Source: Atrina japonica
Taxonomy: Eukaryota; Mollusca; Bivalvia; Pterioida; Pinnidae
Direction: 5' to 3'
Length of the DNA stretch: 64,000 bases
Assembly (NCBI GenBank): GCA_030159075.1
Contig: BROG01000139.1
Location: 387,501-451,500, forward strand
How positions within the stretch are numbered: the first letter of the stretch is position 1; every line of letters starts with the position of its first letter. Shown here in pieces: positions 44,682 through 57,033 of this stretch. The notes beneath the pieces were generated by a model. That model was not told the origin of the DNA. It searched no databases and was given only the letters and a program-made list of their open reading frames with translations. The translations under genes and the position numbers were made by a program.

Positions 44682-45151
44682 CTGCAAATGTAAAAAAACA
44701 ATAAACTTACTTAGCGCCATAGGAACCATTATGATACCATGGTTACCAAGTCAACATGTATCTTGGCGGACCATTATATTGCTGCACTTGACATTGTTTG
44801 AATATATACTCCCATGCCAAAACTGAGTCGCCTATAAAATCATTTTCTCATAGCTTTCTATGCTAAATCAACTTTTTAGAAATAACTCGCCTGACTTATA
44901 TTTACTCAGTGAAATCTTGTAAACTTTTGCACATTTGTGCTGCAGTCTATGGACCATCTGTCTAAATTGGTTTGGAATGTGTCAGTTTCTTTTCATGAAA
45001 ACTAAAGATTTTTGTTGTAAGTCACAAGAGAGATTTACAGCGTTATTTCCTTCTTTGTTAACAGTAAGTGGTGTCAACAAAATACTTCCTGCAAAGAAAA
45101 AAATATTGCTTCTCAGAAACAAATTATCAAAGGAATTTAAAACTGATATTA

Positions 45152-45158
45152 GATGATG

Positions 45159-45208
<50 letters not shown>

Positions 45209-45239
45209 GGTGATGATGATGATGGTGGTGGTGATGATG

Positions 45240-45270
<31 letters not shown>
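45152..45270. repeat. (GAT)n array with GGT interruptions
   Basis: About 40 triplets, encoding an Asp-rich peptide by chance in one frame. Not coding. Confidence 0.95.
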
Positions 45271-45915
45271 ATAGACTTTTTATAGGTCTGAATATGTGAA
45301 TTTTGAAAAAAATTTTACACAAGCATTACTTTGTGGCAGGTATTTGAAAAATGTTGATTTAAGATAGAAAGTTTTGGGGAAATGGCAATTGTTGACTCAC
45401 TTTTGGCAGGGTGCTGTATATTATCATGTGAAATTCAACTATGCAACATTTTCCATCTGACAGAAAAAAAAATCCTTTGAAAAACAATTTAAAAATGATT
45501 TTGCTGTTAACAACAGACTTCCAAATAGATGGAATCGTGTATGGGAGTTTCAGAAATAAACATGGGACCCACGATAGAATGGGAACAGACTATAAATAAT
45601 AAAATCCATCTCTTCTTTGACCGGTTTTAGAATAGTCTATTAAACACTGAAAGACCAAAAGGACCTTTTAAGGGCCTTTCTGGTCATCAGAAAACGTACG
45701 TGTCATGAAATTCACATTTATTAACCCTATTCTAAAGTTGATATATACAAAATATGAAGAAAAGTATTTTATGCTCCAAAGATAAAACAAAACAAAAATG
45801 GAGGTGGAGAGGCATTTTCAATTTTCAGTCTGTTTATCTGTCTTCTTGCAGTAGTTTGATTTCTGTCATGGTAACTATCTGAGAGAGCTATCAGATCATA
45901 AGGATAAAATATTAA

Positions 45916-46276
45916 AGGGGCATTAGCTGTTGTTGTTTTGTTTTTTTTGTTCCTTTTTTACTACTTAGATTGATATACAATAACAAAAAAAAGATATACA
46001 CAGGCATAAAAATTCTTAAATTCCTATATTTTATGAAAATTGCTTAAAAACCCCAGGTGTGGCAATTTTTAAATTACAAATGATTAACTCATCCTTACTA
46101 TTTGTATATGAATACCAGGTACCAAACTGGACCTGACCTTATTTTCACAAAATATACAGAAATACAAGATTTTAATGCCTGTTTATAGCTCTTATTTGTT
46201 ATTTTACATCAAGTAAAAGGAGAAAAAGTAGAAAAAAATCGAAACAATATTTTTGGTAAACACAACTAATGCCCTT
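45916..46276 (+). mobile_element. TTAA foldback MITE, complete copy 1
   Basis: TTAA at 45912-45915 and 46277-46280. Ends AGGGGCATTAGCTGTTG and AACACAACTAATGCCCTT are inverted. Inner arms also pair: ACACAGGCATAAAAATTCTT and TTTTAATGCCTGTTTATAGC reversed, TTTTATGAAAATTGC and TTTTCACAAAATA reversed. 361 bp, no coding frame. Confidence 0.88.
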
Positions 46277-46484
46277 TTAAAGCTCTAGTACTTATATTTC
46301 AAAAGATATAGCCCAGTGTAAATCTATGTCCATAGCAACTACTGATGCTGCCAGGTGTAAGACATTAGCTCTCCAGATATTTTGTCCCCGCAGGCTAAAA
46401 ACAAGTACAGTAAGGGTTGTAAGAAGACAAATAATTTGAGCTCTTTATACTAAAACAGATACATTTATAGCCAACGTTAATGAT

Positions 46485-46785
46485 TTTGAAAAGTAAATCA
46501 AAGTCTCAGGTCAAGGTCACTAGGTCAAAGTTTATCACCCTGAATGAAAGCTTTGGCCATAAGAAATCTGTATACGAAATATCAAAGCCCTGTCCCTTGA
46601 GATTTAAAAAATTATAGCTTAGGTCAAAGTTTTTGAATAGGTCATAGTTCAAGGTCAAGGTCACTAGGTCAAAAGTCAAGATACCAGATGAAAGTTCTGG
46701 TCATAAGAAATCTATATGTGAAATATCAGAGCCCTGTCCCTTGCAGTTCAAAAGATAAAGGCCAGGTTAAAGTTTTGTCTACTGA
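46485..46785 (+). repeat. AAGGTCA-containing repeat, two tandem units of about 165 bp
   Basis: GGTCAAGGTCACTAGGTCAA, CATAAGAAATCTGTATACG and AGCCCTGTCCCTTGAG recur as GGTCAAGGTCACTAGGTCAA, CATAAGAAATCTATATGTG, AGCCCTGTCCCTTGCAG. Followed by a GACAAT/GACAAC array to 46850. Confidence 0.75.
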
Positions 46786-46789
46786 CAAT

Positions 46790-46850
46790 GATGACAATGA
46801 CGACAACGACAATGATGACAATGACAATGACGACAACAACAACAACGATG
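46790..46850. repeat. (GACAAT)n-type microsatellite
   Basis: GACAATGATGACAATGACGA modules at the end of the AAGGTCA repeat. Confidence 0.85.
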
Positions 46851-46879
46851 ATGCTGCGGTATGACATTAGCTCAATGTA

Positions 46880-47190
46880 AAATTATTGATAAGAATAAGA
46901 TGTGTTTGTGAAACACAATTGCCCCCAGTCCCAACAAATTTCTATGCTGGCAAAATATTGCAATGTCCTACATTTTGACCCAACCCCACCCCCAGGGGCA
47001 TGTGATGTCAGTGAAGTGTGAGCAACCCTTAGATGAACGTACAGTCCTAGTTTGGTTACTGTATCACAATCCAAACTTGAAATATTGTACTTTATATATA
47101 AGCGGGACGGAATTACGGACAGACAGACAAACAGACAGACAGACAGATGGATGATCCAAACACTATATTCCCCAAAGCGAACCTTTCAGG
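46880..47190 (-). repeat. Dispersed repeat with GACAGACA module, single copy here
   Basis: CAACCCCACCCCCAGGGGCA, GTGAGCAACCCTTAGATGAA, CACAATCCAAACTTGAAATA, GGGACGGAATTACGGACAGA, then GACAGACAAACAGACAGACA. The pattern (text then GACA tail) suggests another interspersed repeat. Strand is a guess. Confidence 0.4.
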
Positions 47191-47199
47191 CTGGGGGCA

Positions 47200-48310
47200 T
47201 GAAATTATGTGTTGATATCAAGACAAAGGAACAAATGTTTCATACTGAAACCTGTGAACTTTTTGTACGATGGAATGATTGATCATTGTTGTATTTTAAG
47301 CCACCCACGCCGCCAACTGAAGGCAATGCTATTGTCTCCCTTGATCGGTCACGTTTGTAATTACGCACCATATATTGGACAAGTCTTAGGGATACAGAAT
47401 TTTACAATCATTGTCACAGCTGACAATAACTATAGGACAAATCTCGAGCAGTAATTACGACTGCAATTTTCACATTACAAAGCCACAATAGATTGACGAC
47501 GAGGAAACAGCTTTAGTGACAAAAAGACTAATTCCGGTAATAATGTCAGAATCGTTATGTCACGATTATCAAGTATTTTATCCTCCCACAACTCTCAGGA
47601 GCTGACACGCGTTTCGTAAATACGAACAATATGACAACTGTCAATGCTAAATTTTTCTCCTTTTTTTTCCCATTTGTTTAACGCAAAGAGGTAAATGATT
47701 TAAATTTTACAATTCTACAACGAATCAATAATATACATGTTACTCGTATCAAGTCTGAGAACATTATAGTACGATAGAATCTCTCACCAATGGAATGGAT
47801 TGTCATGGAGACATAAAAGATGATAACCATGGTGTTGTTCACAATAATAGCACACTTTAAATGTTTTGTTATTGGTAACATAAGCTTGTACTAAATGTTT
47901 ACATACAAAATAAGAAAGAATCTATGAAATGGCAATAAACGCAGGTCTCAAATTTTACACGTGTTCTTGTTGTCAAGTCCATTTTCCACTTTGGAAAATG
48001 CAAATTAATCAGAACTTTTCAGACAGGACAAGCTATATGTAAAAAAAAAGCAGCTTTTTCCAATCTCTTCGGTGTTAACTTGCATCAAATATATTGACGC
48101 CAAGTTTTTCAGAAACTTTGAATTTGTTCTAAACCAACAAAAACAATTATAAAACAATCAATTTTTGGGCAATTAAGATTTGCATTCCATCACGTAGATT
48201 TCCAGAACAAAGTAAAGTGGCACATCCGGGTTCTGTCCAAAACCAAAAAAATAATGTCTATTTTCCAAAAATAGGTTGTACAGATAAAACGTGTCGCCTT
48301 ACACAGATTC
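47200..48310. other. Spacer without recognised feature
   Basis: Slightly less AT-rich. No exon with both splice sites and no repeat recognised. Confidence 0.45.
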
Positions 48311-48328
48311 CAACTGCATTGATGGAGA

Positions 48329-48616
48329 GCCGGCCTGGCTCAGTCGGTAGCGCGCTCGACTCTGGATCTTGAGGTCGTGAGTTCGAGTCCCGCCGGTGAC
48401 AGGTTGGTTTCCTGTCTTTCGGATGAGACAGTAAAAACTGTAGGTCCCGTGTCACAGTACGTGTCGGCACGTTAAAGAACCCTCACTGCTCAATGGCCGT
48501 AAGTGCCGAGCATAGGCCAAAAATTTGAAGCCCTTCACCGGCATTTGGTGACGTCTCCATATGAGTGAAATATTCTTGAGTGGGACGTTAAACAACAATA
48601 AACAAACAAACAAACA
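48329..48616 (+). mobile_element. tRNA-derived SINE (group 1) with target-site duplication
   Basis: Same head, core and AAAC-repeat tail as 25203 (GCCGGCCTGGCTCAGTCGG, GAGTTCGAGTCCCG, AAGCCCTTCACCGGCATTTG). Flanked by a perfect 15-bp duplication AACTGCATTGATGGA at 48312-48326 and 48617-48631. This shows LINE-type insertion and gives the exact boundaries. Confidence 0.95.
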
Positions 48617-49714
48617 AACTGCATTGATGGATCTCTAATATTTTTGTGTCAACAAGAAGCCCGTCACCCCTGTTAAGATTTAAATAAGACTTGTTGTGTT
48701 TGTAAACATGTGCCAATTTTCTTTGGTAGACCTATACCTGCCCTGCAGGTCAATTGAAATTTTCAATGATTGTTGATCCCTGCCAGGTTCATAAAATCCT
48801 ACTTAATTAAGAAATTCTCTGGTATTTTTTATGGAAAAAAAATGGTAGCATATTTTCATTATATTATCCCCTACTCCCCTCCCCCACCCAACCCCCAAAT
48901 TCCCATTGGAGAACATAACCAGATTACAATGCATTCAGAACCGAAATTTTTTACATACGTAAAGTGTCTCCATGTTGAAACGTTCCCTTTAAAATGATAC
49001 ATGTAGTGTAAAAACATATTGATAAGATTTGCTCTGTGCAATTGATAAGATGACCAGGCGCCTACTTAATCATTGGTATCGAATATGGAATCAGGAATAC
49101 AATTTATCATCAGAGGATGGCGAGATACAAGATGGGAAGCGCAGGCATCCCCGACACTTGAGACGTTATGTATACTCTCAGGCCAGCATGACATGCATCA
49201 AACAAATCTAAAATATCCGATCTAAGTCGTATGCACCAATATTACATCAAATTTCTGCGTCGATTAAATACTGTCAAATCAATGACGGAGGAAAAAAGAT
49301 CACATCAAGCTTTTAAATTGATGCAACCTGGGCTTACGCATTGACGAACTGTCAATCTTAATCACTTAATCCTAGCTGCCACATCATTAACTGCTTTGTC
49401 ACGCTACTTTATTTAGTTTTTGCGGAGATTGCGGAAATTGAGATTGCGACAACTCACATACCTTGTATCCAGATTAGAAGAATTGAGAAACCTGAAAAAA
49501 ATACATGTATCTAAATCTCTTTGACTAGAGACAAAGTAAATAGTGAACTATGAAAATCGGATCATATCCCGGCACAACAGAAATAGTCACCACTGAATCT
49601 GTCTATAGGTCAAGAGGTCAATAAATCAAGGTCACCACAAACTCAGTAGCAAAAAAAAAAATACTCTGTATTTACACTCACCTATCCCTATACCAAATTG
49701 TGATTTCAAATGTT

Positions 49715-49990
49715 GCCTTATTTCATTAGCCACCTCCTTTCCTACAACCATGCAATTAACCGGTTTCCTCTTTCCCAACCACCATGCAATAAACTGGATT
49801 TCTCTTTTCCTACAATCATGGAATCAATCGGTTTCCTTGTTCCCTATAACCATTTAATCAACCATATTTCCTCATTCCCTACAATCATTCAATCAACCAA
49901 GGACCTCATTCCCTACAACCACTTAATCAACTGGTCTCCTCATTCCCTACAACCATTGATTCAACCAGTCGTCTTGTCCCTTACATAAAC
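49715..49990. repeat. Degenerate CCCTACAACCAT tandem repeat
   Basis: About nine units of roughly 28-31 bp around TTCCCTACAACCATTTAATC + AACC. Confidence 0.8.
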
Positions 49991-50344
49991 TATTCAATCA
50001 ACCCAATTATTTTTGTTTTCAGATATCAATTTTTAAATAACAAACATCCAATGTAAAGTATCAACAGAAGCACGCCATGAAAACATAAGTGAGAAACAAT
50101 TAGAAAACCAAAGTTATTTTATAAAAGCATTTTTCAACAACAAATGATATCAAACAAGGTATTTGTTTTATCCTAAAGCTATCTACACATCATTTGTCAC
50201 TGACCTTGCTGAAATTTCATTTTTCACCAATTTTCATAACTCCTAGATAATTCACAAGCTTTGGAAGAACAAGAAACTGCTAAAGGCAGTATGACTGAAC
50301 TATGAAGTATTGTAATTCAAAACTATCATATAATGTGAATGCAT

Positions 50345-50456
50345 CTGGAATTTGGAAATCAAGGTCAAAGGTAAAGGTCAAGGTAAAACATGATGGTCAT
50401 ACTCAACTAATGTCATCATTATCTATCGTCATTTGAAATTAGTGTGAAACTCTAAA
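50345..50456 (+). repeat. AAGGTCA-rich dispersed repeat, copy 3 (seeds GATA array)
   Basis: AATCAAGGTCAAAGGTAAAG, GTCAAGGTAAAACATG, GGTCATACTCAACTAATGTC, then TGGATGGATGGATAGATAG at the point where copies 1 and 2 have GATAGATGGACAGACA. Confidence 0.65.
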
Positions 50457-50470
50457 TCAATGGATGGATG

Positions 50471-50524
<54 letters not shown>

Positions 50525-50597
50525 TAGAAAGAAAGATAGATAGATAGATATAAATATAGATATGCAAACAGATAGATAGATAGATAGATAGATAGAC

Positions 50598-50652
<55 letters not shown>

Positions 50653-50797
50653 CAGACAGATAGATAGATATAAATATTCATATGCAAATAGATAGATAGA
50701 TAGATAGACAGATAGAAAGAAAGATAGATAGATAGATAGATATAAATATAGATATGCAAATAGATAGATAGATAGATAAATAGATACAGATAGAAAG

Positions 50798-50837
<40 letters not shown>

Positions 50838-50842
50838 CAGAC

Positions 50843-50875
<33 letters not shown>

Positions 50876-50892
50876 TAAATATAGATATGCAA

Positions 50893-50945
<53 letters not shown>

Positions 50946-51086
50946 CAGACAGATAGATAAATAGATAGATAGAAAGATGTAGTTAGATAGATAGATAGAT
51001 AGACAGATAGAAAGAAAGATAGATAGATATAAATATAGATATGCAAATAGATAGATAGATAGATAAATAGATAGACAGATAGAAAG

Positions 51087-51146
<60 letters not shown>

Positions 51147-51193
51147 CAGATAGATAGATAGATAGATAGATAGATATAAATATAGATATGCAA

Positions 51194-51230
<37 letters not shown>

Positions 51231-51237
51231 CAGACAG

Positions 51238-51268
<31 letters not shown>

Positions 51269-51280
51269 GAAAGATGTAGT

Positions 51281-51312
<32 letters not shown>

Positions 51313-51330
51313 TAGATAATTTGATTGATT

Positions 51331-51387
<57 letters not shown>

Positions 51388-51389
51388 GT

Positions 51390-51433
<44 letters not shown>

Positions 51434-51506
51434 ATATAGATAGATAAATAAACAGATAGATAGATAGACACAAAGACAGGCAGACAGACAGATAGATAAT
51501 TTGATT

Positions 51507-51559
<53 letters not shown>

Positions 51560-51593
51560 ACAGATAGATAGATAGAAAGATAGATAGAGAGAG

Positions 51594-51652
<59 letters not shown>

Positions 51653-51660
51653 TAGATAGT

Positions 51661-51701
<41 letters not shown>

Positions 51702-51790
51702 CTGACAGACAGGCAGACAGACAGATAGATAATTTGATTGATAGATCGATAGATAGATTGATAAATAGATAGATAGATATACACACAGAC
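50457..51790. repeat. (GATA)n/(GACA)n array, 1.3 kb
   Basis: GATA tetramers with GACA stretches and a recurring non-tetramer marker, ATAAATATAGATATGCAAA, near 50549, 50740, 50875, 51027 and 51178, which shows segment-level duplications of 100-190 bp. TATC reads as long SIYL-type peptides on the minus strand; not genes. Confidence 0.95.
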
Positions 51791-51799
51791 ACACACACA

Positions 51800-52590
51800 G
51801 ATAAACATGAATTATAAAGTCATTACTATTTTATATCTACAATTAATAACTACATGTATCATTTTCCTCGGTGAACTAAGTTTGACAAAGTTGATCGAGG
51901 TTGCAGTTCATTGAAAAATAAAAATTTCTGTTTTGATACAGTCCAATTCTTCAATGATCTCTTTAACAGAATCATAATATAATTTCACTGTTGAGCAAAT
52001 GCAATTAACAAGAACCTCCCAAGCATAAAACCAAATCTAATGAAAATTATCTCCAAGCTTAGAACTTAACCTAAAGCGAAACAATTTTACTTGTGGAATG
52101 GTGGCATTTGAATTAAACAAATGTTGCTAAGTTACCAACACATTATTTTTTTTTTCTTCGTCTTCAATTCATAGTACATACCAGTAGTACATGGATCTTA
52201 AACAACTCAAAATGTGAACTTTTTCTTTTAATAAATAAGTATTCTGCGAATGTACAAAAGTAACTAATTGTGATTGTATTTTCTTGCCTAGTTACCCAGA
52301 AATACTGATAGCTAATTTTTCATTGGTCTTTTATCTTCGGAAGATAAATGCCGAGCTTGAGAAATTATTCTAAAATAGGACCTATGACGTCAAATTCCTC
52401 TGCAAATTGTTCGATATAGCTGCAATTTCTAAAATAAAAGTTGTGACGACAGTGCCGCAGACAAAGTGGTGAAAACATCTAAATTTACAGATTATTAATT
52501 CCATGGCTGATTATTTTGGTACTCAAGCTTAAAATAAAGTAAATATCTTGTTCTGATTCTCATCTTATGCGAATGTGTAATGAAAGTGGT
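51800..52590. other. Spacer without recognised feature
   Basis: AT-rich sequence between two repeats. No gene, array or shared element recognised. Confidence 0.45.
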
Positions 52591-52597
52591 TAATTAA

Positions 52598-52966
52598 AGG
52601 GGCATTTGCTTGTTTTGTTCTTTTTCTCCAAAAATATTCTTTCCTTTTTTACTACTTGGACTGATATGCAAAAACAAAAAGGAGATATACACTGGCATAA
52701 AAATTCCTAAATTAATATGTATTTGGTGAAAATTGCTTGAGAAACCCAGTTTAGAAATTGTTTACTTGCAAATGATTAATTCAACCTTACCATTTGTATA
52801 TGTATATCACACTGGACCTGACCTTATTTTCACAAAATATATAGGTATATACATTTTTTTTATACCTATGTGTAGCTCTTATTTGTTATTGTACTTCAAG
52901 TACAAGTAGTAAAAGTTAAAAAAAAAAAAAAAAAAATTTTTTTTGGTAAACACAGCTAATGCCCGT
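52598..52966 (+). mobile_element. TTAA foldback MITE, complete copy 2
   Basis: TTAA at 52594-52597 and 52967-52970. Ends AGGGGCATTTGCTTG and AACACAGCTAATGCCCG. Interior as in 45916 (ACACTGGCATAAAAATTCC, GAGAAACCCAGTTTAG, CCTGACCTTATTTTCACA). An A16 run lies just inside the right end. Confidence 0.88.
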
Positions 52967-53239
52967 TTAAATAAAAATGAGTATTGTTTTCAGATTGTCG
53001 CCATGGCAACTGAGATCTCACTAAACTCCTCGGCACATCCATGTTTGTTTATTTTCTACCATAACTGGCATTGTTTAACTTCACTCTCGAATGGTAAAGC
53101 TGTGGTAGATTAACTTAGGAAATAAACAACATTGTCTTCTAAGCATTTTTATTGGCTGAGAAATAAAACTTTGACCCCGCACTACTAATGTAAAACTGGC
53201 CAACTCATAAAATGTACACCAAGCCCATAATTTGACATC

Positions 53240-53660
53240 AATCTTGTAATTTTTCATCAGTCTTATAATTTTACACCAAATTCTTAATTTGACACCAATG
53301 GCAACGTTATAATTTGACATTAAGCAAGTTATTCTACATCAAACTCAAAAATTTTATATCAAGCTTATAATTTCACTTCAAGCTCTTGATTTTACATCAA
53401 GCCCATAATTTTACATCAAGCTCAGAATTTTACATCAAGCTCAGAATTTTACATCAAATTTATAATTTTACATCAAGCTCAGACTTTTACATCAAATTAA
53501 CAATTTTACATCAAGCTCAGAATTTTACATCAACCTCAGAATTTTACATCAAGCTCAGACTTTTACATCAAATTTACAATTTTACATCAAGCTTACAATT
53601 TTACATCAAGCTTACAATTTTACATCAAGCTCAGAATTTTACAACAAGTAGAATTCTATA
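53240..53660. repeat. 20-bp TTTTACATCAAGCTCA tandem repeat
   Basis: About 20 units of ATTTTACATCAAGCTCAGA, tight from 53390 to 53650 and diverged at 53240-53390. Peptide YIKLRILHQ in one frame is repeat-driven. Confidence 0.88.
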
Positions 53661-53777
53661 TCGTGCTTGAAATTTTTTACAAGTAAATGTAGTTCAAAAT
53701 ATATGCTGTACATGGATGACATCACTCAGTTCTCTACAATTGGTTACTGTACTATAGATATTCATAGGTTCGTTTGT

Positions 53778-54010
53778 TTTAATGGTGTTTTATGCCACAC
53801 TCAAAACATTTCGGTGGCAGCCATTTTTAATGGTGGAGGAGAAAAAAATTAGTGCTTACAATATACCCAGGAAAAGACAACAAGTCTTCCACAAATAAAC
53901 TGACGAACATTATCACAAAATCAGCTCGGTTTCCAGCAGGGCTTGAACGCTTAATGACAACAGAAAAGACTGTTTTAAAGCACACTGCTATAACCACTTG
54001 GTCACAAATG
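53778..54010 (-). mobile_element. tRNA-headed SINE (group 2), full-length copy
   Basis: AATGGTGTTTTATGCCACAC, TTTCGGTGGCAGCC, AATGGTGGAGGAGAA, AAATAAACTGACGAAC, AATCAGCTCGGTTTCCAGC, AGGGCTTGAACGC and TTTTAAAGCACACTGCTATA + ACCACTTGGTC. Confidence 0.8.
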
Positions 54011-54073
54011 CCCTAAATATTCATATGTCAAAACCGAAGTAAAATTGTTGCAACTATGATGCATGTCTTAGTA

Positions 54074-54644
54074 CAATGGAAACTGTCTTGAGAGACCATC
54101 CCATCTGCCACTGAAATGTGGTCTCTCAAGACAGGTTTTATCTAAAGGGAATATGTTAAACCAAATGGTTTTCAAAATATGGGTCCGAAGTCACCAAATT
54201 TACTCAGTACTCAAGCTCAACTAACTTTTCATGATTTTAAGGTAAAATCACGCAAAATTTATTCTGTTACTGGACTTTTTTGCATATTGATGGGATATAA
54301 TTGTAAATAATGATCAAAATCATTGCTCATTTGAAGAAAACTGCAGAAATATTAAAATATTATTTGAGTACGTACTCAAATTTTGAGTACCGTACTCAAC
54401 ATGTTTATTCATTTTTACAGGAAAATCCTAATTATGACGCAAAATTTTATATTGTGAATGATAAAAAAATAATAATATGCTTCCTAATCACTCAAACCCA
54501 AATATTTTACAAACGATTTTATAGTCAAAATAATGAAATAAAAGTTGAGCTTGAGTATTGAGTAAATTTGGTGACTTGGGGCCATGGTCTCACTGAAGAC
54601 AGGTGGTCTTTCATGAGGGTGGTCTTTTAAGATAGGTTTCACTG
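54074..54644 (+). mobile_element. CAGT-end MITE family B, host of a nested element
   Basis: CAATGGAAACTGTCTTGAG to TTTTAAGATAGGTTTCACTG, TA at both ends. The GGTCC-end element at 54182-54583 interrupts the word TTTTCAAAATRTGGTCTCAC that is intact at 37939. Confidence 0.85.
54182..54583 (+). mobile_element. GGTCC-end MITE, nested complete copy
   Basis: 402 bp: GGTCCGAAGTCACCAAATTT and AAATTTGGTGACTTGGGGCC are inverted for more than 35 bp. ATG occurs at both junctions (54179-54181, 54584-54586), giving a likely 3-bp duplication, though 4 bp (ATGG) is possible if the end is shifted by one. The frame at 54310-54561 is inside this element and not coding. Confidence 0.82.
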
Positions 54645-54649
54645 TAGTA

Positions 54650-55440
54650 CACATAATATACATATCTTTGCTGCCATGTTTGGCCATTATCCCGGATTTT
54701 TTTTTTCTGTTTTCTTAGTTTCTTGAACTCTGTGAACAGAACAAAATTGTCAAAACTACTTATCTGTTCATTTCCTGATGGTAATGCGGATATTAGATTT
54801 TCTTTTTACTTATCTCCATCGCGGAGGGATTTGGTATAGATACAGGTTTTATATCTGATTTCGTTCCGTGATGAATTAGTAGATACACGAACTCCGACAT
54901 GACAAGACAATGCAACTATTTGGAAAAATTAAGCATAAAAATATAATAATAAAACAAGGAAGAAATTAAGATAATTGTGTTCCGTAATGAATTTTACCAG
55001 TTAATATGTACTTGTCAAGCACTTTCTGGCTTTAAAAAATCAGGAAGTCAGTACCCAAAACCTCACAAATGGCCACCTTCCTCCCATATAAGTAAGAATT
55101 TTAGGTCAATAATATGACTTTTAGCAATAATTTGAATGATGTAGCTGCTAACATGCTGTGACATCTATAGAAAAAATGTATGTCACAATTTGAATGTTGA
55201 ACAGCGAACTAACATCTAGTACATAATGCATATAAATATATATATATATGATATCTATAACGTACAGTTACAATAAGCAAGTAACTTGTTTTACACCGTG
55301 TCTTTTTGTGAGGAAGGCCCAAAATCAGAAGTTTTCAGGAGTTTGTCTTGAAAATTCAGGAAAAGATCAGTAATTGTCAAAAATTAGGAAAAATCAGGAA
55401 AATCAGGAGTTGCTCGACAGAGTGGAATACATAACCATTA
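54650..55440. other. Spacer without recognised feature
   Basis: AT-rich, a short AT run near 55237. No gene or shared repeat recognised. Confidence 0.45.
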
Positions 55441-55458
55441 GAACATGCATGCACGCAC

Positions 55459-56725
55459 GCACACACACACACACACACACACACAAACGAACTTACACAT
55501 AAACTCACACACATACACGTGAACAAACACACACACAAACATATACATGAACACACATGAACTGACACATAGATATGAACACACAAACATACATATGAAC
55601 ACACATATACACATGAACTCAAACACATACACATGAATACACACATACACATGAACACACACATACACATGAACACACATATACACATCAACACACATAC
55701 ACATCAACACACAACACACATACACAAAAACACACATGAACACACATGAACTGACATACACAACACACACACATACACATGAACTCACATACACATGAAC
55801 TCATCCACATACACATGAACTCCCACACATACACATGAACTCCCACACACACATGAACTCACACATACATATGAACTCTCACACATATACACAAGAACTA
55901 CACACAACATGAACTCACACATACACACTCCCACCACACATGAACTCCCACACATACACATAATCACACATAACTGAACATTACACACACACATGAACAT
56001 GAACTCCCACACATACACATGAACTCACACATACATATGAACTCACACATACACATGAACTCCCACACATACACATGAACTCACACATACACATGAACTC
56101 ACATAACATGAACTCACCCACATACACATGAACTCCCACACATACACATGAACTCACACATACACATGAACTCACACACATACACATGAACTCACACATA
56201 CACATGAACTCACATACATACACATGAACTCATCCACATACACATGAACTCACCCACATACACATGAACTCAACCCCACATACTCACAAATGAACTCACC
56301 CACATACACACATGAACTCCCACACATACACATGAACTCACACATACACATGAACTCACACACACACATGAACTCACACATACACATGAACTCACCCACA
56401 TACACATGAACTCACACATACACATGAACTCATCCACATACACATGAACTCACACACATACACATGAACTCACACATACACATGAACTCACACACATACA
56501 CATGAACACATACACATGAACTCACACATACACATGAACTCACCCACATACACATGAACTCTCACACATATACACAAGAACGCACACATATACACAAGAA
56601 CTCACACACATACACATGAACTCACACATATACACAAGAACTCACACATATACACATGAACTCACCCACATACACATGAACTCTCACACATACACATGAA
56701 CTCACACACATACACAAGAACTCAG
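55459..56725. repeat. CA-rich array: (AC)n, then 20-22 bp CATGAACTCACACATACA units
   Basis: An AC run (55459-55485) leads into about 55 units of ACATGAACTCACACATACAC with CCCAC and TCCAC variants. Minus-strand frames encode Cys/Val-rich low-complexity peptides; not genes. Confidence 0.93.
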
Positions 56726-57033
56726 TTATGCATTGGAGATGGGGGCCAAGTTATATCACCAGTATGTCATACACAAGAAGAAACACACATGATATATACA
56801 TCACAGGTAAGTACATATGTACCTAGATCATTGTATTATTATATTCTTTCCTGGACATCAGTTTGTAGGGGATAATTGCTTTGTAAAACTGCCTCAGTGA
56901 CTTCAAAGTTTTTAATTAAGACAATCAAATCTGAGTTCACAAGAATTCATATATATTAACACATATCAGGCGAGGGCACCTGTTGTTTTTTTATTTTTCA
57001 AATAAAAACTCTTGTTTCAAATAAATACCTCAC

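Noticed and set aside
45068..45274. Asp-rich acidic protein frame
   Set aside because: Produced by a GAT microsatellite.
50452..51808. Frames up to 376 codons on the minus strand (SIYLSIYL repeats)
   Set aside because: Direct translation of GATA/GACA microsatellite, open in several frames at once.
54310..54561. 83-codon frame
   Set aside because: Lies wholly inside the GGTCC-end MITE; other copies do not keep the frame.
55377..56223. Cys/Val-rich minus-strand frames (CVCVSSCVCV type)
   Set aside because: Translation of CA-rich tandem units; low complexity and frame-independent.
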